From Holophagales bacterium (lineage in GTDB: Bacteria > Acidobacteriota > Thermoanaerobaculia > UBA5066), in the NCBI GenBank assembly GCA_016716705.1, contig JADJVF010000035.1:1-9998 (forward strand): a DNA stretch of 9,998 bases, written 5' to 3'. The notes under the pieces were generated by a model. It did not search any database, was not told the DNA's origin, and saw only the letters and a program-made list of their open reading frames with translations. Both the position numbers and the translations under genes were made by a program. Below, piece by piece: positions 1 through 7,713 of this stretch (its first letter is position 1; every line of letters starts with the position of its first letter).

Positions 1-4
1 CTTC

Positions 5-1425
5 ATGGCCGCGACGCTCTTCTCGAAGGTGTGGGATGCACACACGGTCCGAGTCCTCCCCACCGGGCAGACGCAGCTCTTCGTGGGGCTGCACCTCGTC
101 CACGAGGTGACGAGCCCGCAGGCGTTCGACATGCTTCGTCTCCGCGGGCTCGCGTCGCCTTCCCGGACCGGACCGTCGCGACCGTCGACCACATCGTTCC
201 GACGGACTCTCAGGAACGCCCCTTCCGCGACCCGATGGCCGAGGAGATGCTCGCGGCCCTCGAGAGGAACTGTACGGAGTTCGGGATTCCCCTTCACGCC
301 CTCGGCTCCGACAGGCAGGGGATCGTCCACGTCATCGGGCCCGAGCTCGGCCTGACGCAGCCCGGCCTGACGATCGCCTGCGGCGACAGCCACACCTCGA
401 CCCACGGGGCGTTCGGCGCGATCGCGTTCGGAATCGGCACGTCGCAGGTGCGCGACGTCCTCGCCTCGCAGTGCCTCGCGCTCGACCCGCTGAAGGTGAG
501 GCGCATCGACGTCGACGGCGCCCTCGGCCGCGGCGTCACCGCCAAGGACGTCATCCTCGAGATCATCCGCCGCCTCGGCGTGAACGGCGGCGCCGGCTTC
601 GCCTACGAGTACGGCGGCTCGGCCGTCGAGGCGATGTCGATGGAAGAGCGGATGACCCTCTGCAACATGTCGATCGAGGGGGCCGCCCGCGCGGGCTACG
701 TCAACCCCGACGAGACGACGTACGCGTACCTGAAGGGACGCCCGTTCGCGCCGAAAGGCGACGCCTGGGACGAAGCCGTCGAGGGCTGGCATTCGCTCGC
801 GTCCGACGCCGGGGCCGCGTACGACGACCGGGTCCGCCTCGATGCGCCGGACATCGAGCCGAACGTGACCTGGGGGATCAACCCCGGACAGTCCGTGCCG
901 GTTTCAGGTCGCGTGCCGCGCCCCGCCGACCTCCCCGACGCCGAGCGCGCCTCCGTGGCCGAGGCCCTCGACTACATGGGCTTCTCCGGCGGCGAGACGA
1001 TCGCCGGGACACGCATCGACGTCGCCTTCATCGGCTCGTGTACGAACGGGCGCCTCTCCGACCTGCGCGCCGCGGCCGAGGTCGCGCGAGGGCGGCGCGT
1101 CGCGCCGCACGTGAAGGCGCTCGTCGTCCCGGGCTCCGTCGCGGTGAAGGCCGCCGCGGAGCGCGAGGGCCTCGACGAGGTCTTCCGCGCGGCCGGCTTC
1201 GAGTGGCGGAGCGCCGGCTGCTCGATGTGCCTCGCGATGAACCCCGACCGGCTCGAGGGCCGGCAGGTCTGCGCCTCCTCCTCGAACCGGAACTTCAAGG
1301 GCCGCCAGGGAAGCCCGAACGGCCGCACGCTCCTCATGAGCCCGGCGATGGTCGCGGCCGCCGCGATCGCGGGCGAGGTCGTCGACGTGCGGACGGCCCT
1401 CGGACCGTCGGAGGCCTCGCGATGA
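5..1425 (+). CDS. leuC: 3-isopropylmalate dehydratase, large subunit (one frameshift)
   Basis: Large, iron-sulfur subunit of isopropylmalate isomerase, which converts 2-isopropylmalate to 3-isopropylmalate in cytoplasmic leucine synthesis, working with LeuD. The N-terminal stretch (WDAHTVRVLPTGQTQLF, then LVHEVTSPQAFDMLR) and the rest (CGDSHTSTHGAFGA, MTLCNMSIE, FIGSCTNGR, GCSMCLAMNPDRL, SSNRNFKGRQG) match the bacterial LeuC family along the full length. The 4Fe-4S ligands are Cys346 (GSCTN), Cys406 and Cys409 (CSMC) after correction, nearly the same positions as in E. coli LeuC. The reading frame breaks near 149-153: codon 49 (CTC) ends at 151 and the next conserved codon (CGC, Arg) must begin at the same base, so one C appears to be missing. 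The corrected protein is 473 residues, normal for the family. The ATG at 5 gives the usual N-terminus, but only four bases lie upstream, so an earlier start cannot be excluded. It overlaps leuD by ATGA. Confidence 0.95.
1410..1414 (+). promoter_or_regulatory. Shine-Dalgarno site of leuD inside leuC
   Basis: GGAGG lies 7 nt before the leuD ATG, within the last codons of leuC. Together with the ATGA stop/start overlap it indicates translational coupling of the two subunits, which are needed in equal amounts. Confidence 0.75.
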
Positions 1426-2011
1426 GCCGCATCGACCGGATTCGCGGGACGGCCCTCCCCCTCCGCGGCGACGACGTCGACACCGACCGGATCATCCCGG
1501 CCCGCTACCTCAAGGCCGTGACGTTCGAAGGGCTCGGCGACCACGCCTTCGAGGACGACCGGATCGCCCTCGCGGGGGCGCACCCGTTCGACGACTCCCG
1601 CTTCGCCTCCGCTTCCATCCTCGTCGTGAACCGCAACTTCGGCTGCGGCTCGTCCCGCGAGCACGCGCCCCAGGCGCTCTACCGCCGCGGCCTGCGCGCC
1701 GTCGTCGGAGAGGGGTTCTCCGAGATCTTCTTCGGCAACTCCGTCGCCCTCGGCCTTCCCTGCCTTCGCGTCTCGCGTGAGGACGCCATTGCGCTTCAGG
1801 ACCTCGCCGAGCGCGAGCCGGGAACGGAGTTCGTCGTCGATCTCGAGGCGGGACGCGTGCCGCGGGAACCTTCCGGGTCTCCTGCGAGCTCCCCGTCGGG
1901 GCGCGCGAGGCCTTCCTCACCGGCGGATGGGACGGCCTGAACCTCCTCCTCGAGCGGTTCGAGGACGTTCGCGCCGCCGCCGCGCGGCTGCCGGGCGCAA
2001 CCGGCTCCTGA
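1422..2011 (+). CDS. leuD: 3-isopropylmalate dehydratase, small subunit (one frameshift)
   Basis: Small subunit that completes the isopropylmalate isomerase active site with LeuC. Family hallmarks are DDVDTDRIIPARYLK near the N-terminus, NFGCGSSREHAPQAL in the middle and GEGFSEIFFGNSVALGL after it. The start is the ATG of the ATGA overlap with leuC, preceded by GGAGG. The first frame runs to DLEAGRVP. The conserved C-terminus (AGTFRVSCELPVGAREAF, then TGGWDGLNLLLERFEDVRAAAARLP) continues one frame earlier from about 1862 to the TGA at 2009-2011. One base therefore appears to be missing at about 1858-1862, in the CGTGCCGCGGG run. The corrected protein is about 196 residues, normal for LeuD. 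As written, the uncorrected frame ends at 1940 with an unrelated Arg/Pro/Ser-rich tail. It converges on the kinase gene downstream, with 33 bp between their stops and no recognisable terminator there. Confidence 0.94.
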
Positions 2012-2044
2012 CTCGGGAGGAGGGCAGGGCAAAGGCCGCCGACG

Positions 2045-4658
2045 TCAGCGGAAGCGGTCGACGAGCATCAGCTCCGTCGATTCCTGGTCGTACTGCGTGT
2101 AGAGGAGCGTCCGCTCGTCCGGCGCGACGGTGACGCCGAACGACGTCCGCTTCTCGAGCGTCCCGAGAAGGGTTTCGGCCGAGCCGCCGAACGGGTGAAG
2201 GAGGATCCGGGCTCCGGCGCGCGGCGTGTCGATGAAGTAGATCCCGTCCGCGCCGACGTCGAAGTCTCCCCACGTGGCGATCCGCGGCAGGAGGAGGGTC
2301 TCCTCGCCTCCGCCGACCGGGACGCTCCAGAGCGACCACGCGGCTTCCTCGCCGCGCCTCCCGTAGTAGAGCGTCCGGCCGTCCGAGGACTCGAGCGCCG
2401 AGTAGCCGCCGTTCCGAGTGACGCGCACGGGGGGCGCTCCTCCGTCGGCCGGGATCTTCCAGACCTGGAAGTCGCCGTCCCGGTTCGACGCGAAGTAGAT
2501 CCAGCGCCCGTCGCGTGAGAAGCTCGGGGCGCTGTCGTGCGCCTTGTCATCGGTCAGCCTCCGGGGGCTCCGCCCCTCTGGCGTCGTCAGGTACAGCTCC
2601 ATCTGGCCCGGCTCGTTGCAGACGAAGACGATCGACCGGCCGTCGGGCGACCAGCGTCCGCCGCCCGCCATCGTTCCTTTCGTCGCGGTCAGCGGACGCG
2701 CGTCGGAGCCGTCCGCGTTCGCGATCCAGATCTGGTGGCTTCCCGTGCGGTCGGAGGCGAACGTGATCCTCTTGCCATCCGGCGAGAAGTGCGGATCGTT
2801 GTCGCGGCGCGTCGAGCATACGAGGCGTTCGGGCGCTCCGCCGGCGAGGGGAAGGCGCCAGATGTTCTCGTCGCGCGTCCAGCGTGCCCAGGCGAGCCGC
2901 CCGGTCGAGGAGATGGTGGGTGACTCCCCTCCCTCTCCGACCTCGAGCCGCTCCGCCTTCTCGCCCGAGGCCGATGCCGGGATGATCCTGAGGCCGGGCG
3001 TCGAGCTCGAGCCTCCGGCTCCGACGGAGAAGACGACGGACTTCCCGTCGGGAGTCCAGGCCGGCTCGCTCGCCGTCGACTCCTCGTAGGTGAGGCGCCG
3101 CGGCTCTCCTGCGGCCTCGAGTCCGGGCGTCAGGGGAAGGAGGTAGATCTCGCTGTTGGATCGGGTAGAAGCCCGGGTGAAGGCGATCGTCCGCCCGTCT
3201 GGAGAGACCTCGGGTCTCTGGTCGCCCGCCCAGAGGCCGGCAGGCGACCTCGTGAGACGCCGGAACTGCCCCGTTTCCACCGAGAGGACGGCGAGCCCGC
3301 AATCCCTCTCGGACTCATCGCAGCGCGACAGGAAGAGCGCGGAGCCGTCCCGTGACCAGGAGACGTGGGCCGTGAGGCGACCCTCGGCGAGCCGGCGCTC
3401 CGGTCCTCCCATGGCGGGGACGACGACGATGGCGGACCTCGTCGCGTCGAGCTGCCGCCGGAAGGCGATCTGCGTCCCGTCGGGAGACCACGCGGGAAAG
3501 GAATCGAGAGCCGGATCGGTCGTCAGCCGGAGCGGCACGCCGGGTCCGACGAGCTTCACGTAGACGTCGAAGTTGTCCTGCCTCTCGCCGTTCCACGAGA
3601 AGGCCGCGAACCGCCCGTCCGGAGAGAGCGCGGGCTGGACGCAGTTCCCCGCATAGCTCGTCAGCGGAACCGGAGGAGCCGCCTCGCGGCGCTCTCCGGT
3701 GATGGTTCGGCCGAGCCACGTCCCCGCGGCGAGGAGGGACCGCCGCGATGCCGGCAGCCGCCCAGCGAAAGGGCCGCTGCCGGGGGGCGGGGGTCCCGAC
3801 GAGGAGGCCTGCCCCCGAGCTGAGCGCCTCCTCCACCTCCTCGAGCGCGACCTTCACGTCGGCCATGCCCTGGAAGCGCTTCGCCGGCGCCTTCCGGAGA
3901 CAGCGCTTGACGACGATTTCGAGGTCGTGGGGAATCCCCTCGATCTCGGGCGGGTCGTCGCGGAGCACGGCGGCGAGCGTCGCCGTCGCGCTCTCCCGCG
4001 CGAACGCGGTCCGCCCCGTGAGCATCTCGTGGAGCATCGTTCCGAAGGAGAAGACGTCGCTTCGCGCATCGACCGCCTTCCCCTCGGCCTGCTCGGGGGA
4101 CATGTAGGCGATGGTCCCGACGATCGTCCCCTCCGCCGTCCGGGCCGAGAGCGTCGGGAGGTCCTCGGTGACAGCCTCTGAGGACTTGGCGGACAGTTTG
4201 GCGAGGCCGAAGTCCAGGAGCTTGGCCGCTCCGTCCGGGGTCACCATCACGTTGGCGGGCTTCAGGTCGCGGTGGACGATTCCCGCCGCGTGGGCGCAGG
4301 CCAGGGCCTCTGCGATCTGGCGCCCCAGGCGTACCGCCTCGCCGACCGGCAGGCCCCTTCTTCCGATGACATCGGCGAGCGTCCGGCCTTCGACGAGCTC
4401 CATGGCGATGAAGTGGACGCCGCCGACCTCGTCGATGTCGAATACGGTGACGATTCCCGGGTGGTGGAGAGCGCTTGCCGCGCGGGCCTCCTGCACGAAC
4501 CGCCGCATTCGGTCGGGGTCCGACACCTTTCCCGGCGGCAGGACCTTGAGCGCGACGAGTCGATCGAGCCTCAGGTCTCGCGCCTTGTACACGACGCCCA
4601 TCCCGCCCTCGCCGAGCTTCTCGACCACCTTGTAGTGGGAGAGCGACGTGCCGATCAT
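2045..4658 (-). CDS. Membrane Ser/Thr protein kinase with PD40 propeller, paralog A (one frameshift)
   Basis: Eukaryotic-like (PknB-type) serine/threonine kinase that probably senses a signal outside the cytoplasm and phosphorylates cytoplasmic proteins; the substrate is unknown. Residues about 9-270 are the kinase domain: glycine loop GEGGMG (16-21), ALK with Lys38, Glu57 in helix C, HRDLKPAN (129-136), DFG (149-151), MSPE (186-189), and a Ser/Thr-rich activation segment. Residues about 299-315 form one hydrophobic membrane helix. From about 340 to the end there are some twelve WD40-like PD40 repeats (SPDG-type motifs followed by an AF/VF/YF strand), probably a periplasmic beta-propeller. 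The frame changes at 3736-3738, where GTCCCTCC on the coding strand carries one extra C relative to the frame matching the neighbouring paralog; the break falls inside the membrane helix after residue 307. The corrected protein is 870 residues. It is the second of two tandem copies and has its own promoter. As written, the product would be kinase without propeller. Confidence 0.9.
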
Positions 4659-4670
4659 CGGTGCGCGCGG

Positions 4671-4675
4671 CCTCC
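4671..4675 (-). promoter_or_regulatory. Shine-Dalgarno-like site of kinase A, unusually distant
   Basis: GGAGG on the minus strand, 12 nt before the ATG at 4658. This is longer than the usual 5-9 nt spacing, yet paralog B has the same motif at exactly the same distance, so it is probably used. No in-frame start lies closer to it. Confidence 0.45.
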
Positions 4676-4700
4676 GGAACGGGAATGAGTGCTTCGATCC

Positions 4701-4729
4701 AGATTAGGCGCGTCGCCCTCCGCCGGCAA
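4701..4729 (-). promoter_or_regulatory. Probable promoter of kinase A
   Basis: TTGCCG (4729-4724) and TAATCT (4706-4701) are separated by 17 bp, matching sigma70-type -35/-10 spacing. The -10 ends 42 nt before the start codon. The upstream region of paralog B has TTGCCG-17-TAAGCT in the same place, and both share CGCCTAA at the -10. Conservation between the copies is the main support. Confidence 0.55.
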
Positions 4730-4740
4730 GGGACAGGCCC

Positions 4741-4760
4741 GGCCGGAGGTGGAACCGGCC
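4741..4760. repeat. Inverted repeat after kinase B, possible weak terminator
   Basis: GGCCGG and CCGGCC form a 6-bp stem with an 8-nt loop, 10 bp past the stop codon of kinase B. No T-run follows on the minus strand, so intrinsic termination is doubtful; it may only stabilise an mRNA 3' end. Confidence 0.25.
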
Positions 4761-4770
4761 GAGGTCCTGC

Positions 4771-7390
4771 TCAACGAAACCTGTCGACGGAGAGAAGCTC
4801 CGTGGCGTCCTGCTCGACGAGGGTATAGAGGAGCCACCTGCCGTCCGGAGAGACGCTGATTCCGAAGGACGGCCGCCTGTCGAGCGTCGCGAGGACCTTT
4901 TCCGGCCCGCCGTCGAACGGATGAAGGATGATCCGCTCGTTCGCGCCGCGCGGATCGATGCAGACGATCCCGCCTGCCGTGACGTCGAAGTCGCCCCAGT
5001 CCGCGATGCGCGGCGCCACGAGGGTCTCCCGGCCTCCTCCCACCGGAGCGCTCAAGACCTCGAACCCCGCCTCCTCCGAGCGTCGGGCGTAGAAGAGGGT
5101 CCGGCCATCCGGCGACTCCAGCGCCGCATAGCCACCGTTCCGCGTGACCCGCACGGGCTCTTCCGCCCCCTCCGCGCGCATCTTCCAGACCTGGAAATCG
5201 CCGTCCCTGTTCGAGCCGAAGTAGATCCATCGGCCGTCGCGCGAGAAGCTCGGCGCTCCGTCCTGGGCCGGGTTCACCGTCAGCCGTTGCGGTGTCTGCC
5301 CCTCGGGCGTCGTCCTGTAGATCTCCATCTGTCCGGGCTCGTTGCTCAGGAAGACGATGGACCGGCCGTCCGGCGACCAACGGGCGCCCCGCGTCTTCGT
5401 CCCTTGCATGGCCGTCAGCGGGCGCGCGCGGGAGCCGTCGGCGTCCGAGATCCAGGCCTGAGGCGATCCGGAACGATCGGAGGCGAACGTGATCCTGGAG
5501 CCGTCCGGCGAGTAGCGCGGATCGTCGTCACGCCTCGTGGAGACGGCGATCCGCTCGGGGGTTCCTCCGGCGAACGGACGACGCCAGATGTTCTCGTCGC
5601 GGGTACGGCGCACCCAGGCGAGGCGGCCGTCAGAGGAGATCGCCGGCGACGTTCCTCCTTCGGCGGCCTCGATTCGTTCCGCCTTCTCGCCGTTCGCCGA
5701 CGCCGGAATGATCCGGAGGCCGGGCGGCGAGTCCGCCCCCCCCTCGCGCACGGAGAACACGATCGACTTCCCGTCGGGCGTCCACGCCGGCTCGCTGGCC
5801 GTCGACTCTTCGTGCGTGAGCCGGCGCGGCTCCCCTGCCGGCTCGAGCCCGGCCTTCACCGGAACGAGATAGATCTCGCTGTTCGCCCGGGTGGAGGCCC
5901 GTCGAAAGGCGACCGTCCTCCCGTCGGGCGAGATCGCCGGCATCGCGTCCCCGGCGTAGGGGCTTTGAGACGGCGACTCCAGGCGCCGGACTTCCCCGGT
6001 CCCGACGGTGACGACGACCAGCCCGCAGTCCAGGTCCGTCCGGTCGCAGCGCGACGCGAGGAGAGCCGACCCGTCTGGCGACCAGCGGATCGAATAGATG
6101 AAGCGGCCGTCCGCGACCCGGCGCTCCGGTCCACCCATGACGGGGACGACGACGATCGCGGACCGTGTCCCGTCGAGCAGGCGCCGGAAGGCGATCTGCG
6201 TCCCGTCCGGCGAGAACGCCGGGTACAAGTCGGCCGCGGGATCCGTCGTCAAGCGCAGCGGGGCTCCCGGACCGACCAGCTTCACGTAGACGTCGAAGTT
6301 GTCCTGCTTCTCGCCGTTCCAAGCGAACGCCACGATCTTCCCGTCCGGGGAGAGTGCCGGGTCGATGCAGGTCCCCGCGTAGCTCGTGAGCGGGACCGGC
6401 GCCGGCACCCCGGCGCGACTCCCGCTCGCGCGGCGGCCGAGCCAGACGCCTCCGGCCAGAACGACCGCCGCGACGACGCCGACTCCCGCCCAAGCGAGGC
6501 TTCGGCGCCGGGGGGCGGGCGTCGCGACGACGAGGCCCGCTCCGGAGGTCAGCGCCTCCTCGACCTCCTCGAGCACCACCCTCACGTCGGCCATGCTCTG
6601 GAACCGCTTCGCCGGCGCCTTCCGGAGGCACCGGCGAAGGAGCCCCTCGAGGTCGTGGGGAATGCCCGCGATCGGCGGCGGGTCGTCGCGGAGGACGGCG
6701 GCGAGGGTCGCTGTCGCGCTGTCGCGCGCGAAGGCGACGCGTCCCGTCAGCATCTCGTGGAGCATCGCCCCTGAAGGAGAAGACGTCGCTCCGCGCGTCG
6801 ACCGCCTTTCCCTCGGCCTGCTCCGGCGACATGTAGGCCACGGTGCCGACGATCGTCCCCTCGGTCGTGCGCGCCGCCAGCGTCGGCAGGTCGTCGGCGT
6901 GAACCGCCGAGGGCTCCTGCCCGGTCAGCTTGGCAAGGCCGAAGTCGAGGAGCTTGGCCGCGCCTTCCGCCGTCACGACGACGTTCGCGGGCTTCAGGTC
7001 GCGGTGGACGATCCCCGCCGCGTGGGCGCAGGCGAGGGCGTCGGCGACCTGGCGGGCCAGCCGAACGGCTTCTCCCACGGGCAGCCCCCTGCGTCCGACC
7101 ATCTCGGCGAGCGTCCGTCCCTCGACGAGCTCCATCGCGATGAAGTGGACTCCATCAGCCTCGTCGATCTCGTAGACCGAGACGATGCCGGGATGGTGAA
7201 GCGCGCTCGCCGCCCGCGCCTCCTGGAGGAATCGCCGCAGCCGGTCCGCGTCTCCCGCCTTCTCCGCCGGCAGCACCTTGAGGGCGACGGGGCGCTCCAG
7301 CTTCAGGTCCACGGCCCTGTAGACGGCTCCCATGCCGCCTTCGCCGACCTTCTCAAGCACCCGGTAGTGGGAGAGCGTTGTCCCGATCAT
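4771..7390 (-). CDS. Membrane Ser/Thr protein kinase with PD40 propeller, paralog B (one frameshift)
   Basis: Close paralog of the downstream kinase with the same architecture. Kinase domain residues about 9-270: GEGGMG (16-21), Lys38, Glu57, HRDLKPAN (129-136), DFG (149-151), MSPE (187-190). A single membrane helix lies at about 297-317 (AWAGVGVVAAVVLAGGVWLG). About twelve PD40 repeats run from about 345 to 860, beginning LSPDGKIVAFAW and ending VSPDGRWLLYTL. All catalytic residues are present, so the kinase is probably active. The frame breaks at 6772: the coding strand reads TTCTCCTTCAGGGGC where paralog A and the family have SFG(T/A)MLHEML, so one A appears to be extra after residue 206. 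As written this would truncate the kinase domain before its C-lobe is complete. The corrected protein is 872 residues. I chose the ATG at 7390 because MIGT-LSHY aligns with paralog A and with the family; the open frame extends further upstream but that part overlaps the divergent promoter region and resembles nothing. Confidence 0.9.
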
Positions 7391-7402
7391 CGGACCACGT
7401 TG

Positions 7403-7407
7403 CCTCC
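7403..7407 (-). promoter_or_regulatory. Shine-Dalgarno-like site of kinase B, unusually distant
   Basis: GGAGG (within GGGGAGG) on the minus strand, 12 nt before the ATG at 7390. The same motif and spacing occur upstream of paralog A. Confidence 0.45.
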
Positions 7408-7428
7408 CCGAAGCCGCGTCTTCGCGAC

Positions 7429-7457
7429 AGCTTAGGCGTCCGGCCCGGCCCCGGCAA
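7429..7457 (-). promoter_or_regulatory. Probable promoter of kinase B
   Basis: TTGCCG (7457-7452), a 17-bp spacer and TAAGCT (7434-7429). The -10 ends 38 nt before the start codon. The same arrangement is present upstream of paralog A. It is divergent from the ilv promoter, with 33 bp between the two -35 boxes. Confidence 0.55.
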
Positions 7458-7463
7458 GGACGC

Positions 7464-7486
7464 CCCGTCCACGCCCCCTCGACGGG
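7464..7486. promoter_or_regulatory. Inverted repeat between divergent promoters, candidate operator
   Basis: CCCGTC (7464-7469) and GACGGG (7481-7486) form a 6+6 inverted repeat with an 11-bp gap. It sits between the -35 box of kinase B and the -35 box of the ilv leader, where a shared regulator could bind. A 6-bp match is common by chance in DNA this rich in GC, so this is weak. Confidence 0.2.
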
Positions 7487-7490
7487 CCGC

Positions 7491-7520
7491 TTGACATCGC
7501 CCTCCCGGATCCCCCACCAT
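7491..7520 (+). promoter_or_regulatory. Probable promoter of the ilv leader and ilvD-ilvB
   Basis: A perfect -35 consensus TTGACA (7491-7496) is followed after 18 bp by CACCAT (7515-7520), a poor -10 that keeps the key second A and last T. Transcription would start near 7526-7528, only about 10-12 nt before the leader peptide ATG. The -35 is convincing, the -10 is not. Confidence 0.5.
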
Positions 7521-7537
7521 CCACCAACTTTTCCGCA

Positions 7538-7675
7538 ATGAAGCGAGCCAATCACACCCCCGCCCCCGACGCCATCGAGACGAACAGCCGGTTTGTCCCT
7601 GGGACGGCCGTCCTCTCGCTGCTCGTCCTCGTTCTCCTTCTGGTCCTCGTTATCGGCCCTCCGGGGGTCGGTTGA
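7538..7675 (+). CDS. Branched-chain amino acid leader peptide (45 aa)
   Basis: Small open frame between the ilv promoter and the attenuator, ending TGA at 7673-7675. Residues 25-39 read VLSLLVLVLLLVLVI: 8 Leu, 5 Val and 1 Ile in 15 residues. Dense codons for the pathway's end products are the hallmark of leader peptides in ribosome-mediated attenuation, as in E. coli ilvL and ivbL, although the sequence itself is not similar to those. Its translation would report charging of leucyl- and valyl-tRNA, since isoleucine appears only once in the block. The last codons and the stop lie on the 5' strand of the antiterminator. No Shine-Dalgarno sequence precedes the ATG, and no other in-frame ATG, GTG or TTG start was found; translation may begin from a very short 5' end. 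The alternative is a small single-helix membrane protein, but the RNA structures around the stop favour a leader. Confidence 0.8.
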   Translation: MKRANHTPAPDAIETNSRFVPGTAVLSLLVLVLLLVLVIGPPGVG

Positions 7676-7713
7676 TCTAGGCCAGGAGCCACAAGAGATC
7701 AAACGACCCCCGG
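7661..7713 (+). promoter_or_regulatory. Antiterminator stem of the ilv attenuator
   Basis: CCGGGGGTCGGTTGATC (7661-7677) can pair with GATCAAACGACCCCCGG (7697-7713) in 16 of 17 positions, with one G-A mismatch (7671/7703) and a 19-nt loop. The upstream strand covers the end and stop of the leader peptide. The downstream strand includes nine of the ten bases of the terminator's 5' arm, so the two hairpins exclude each other. A ribosome stalled on the Leu/Val codons (7610-7654) would mostly leave this stem free to form; one reaching the stop would cover it. An upstream ACCCCCG (7556-7562) can pair with 7662-7668 and could act as the protector (1:2) stem when the leader is not translated. Confidence 0.75.

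Noticed and set aside
471..1421. An open frame running through leuC into leuD in the leuD frame
   Set aside because: Before 1422 the translation is low-complexity Arg-rich and overlaps conserved LeuC. Only the part from 1422 is real (leuD).
2012..2044. Bidirectional terminator between leuD and kinase A
   Set aside because: The 33 bp contain no inverted repeat or T-run that I can find.
4921..6774. A 617-codon open frame on the plus strand opposite kinase B
   Set aside because: The translation is Arg/Asp/Pro-rich and repetitive because it mirrors the PD40 repeats. The minus strand has clear family similarity.
3730..6780. Programmed ribosomal frameshifting in the kinases
   Set aside because: The two breaks are at different places in the two paralogs, with no slippery heptamer or shared downstream structure evident. 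Single-base errors are simpler.
7391..7702. An N-terminal extension of kinase B up to 7702
   Set aside because: The added residues resemble nothing, run across the ilv promoter and leader, and the paralog and family start at MIGT (7390).
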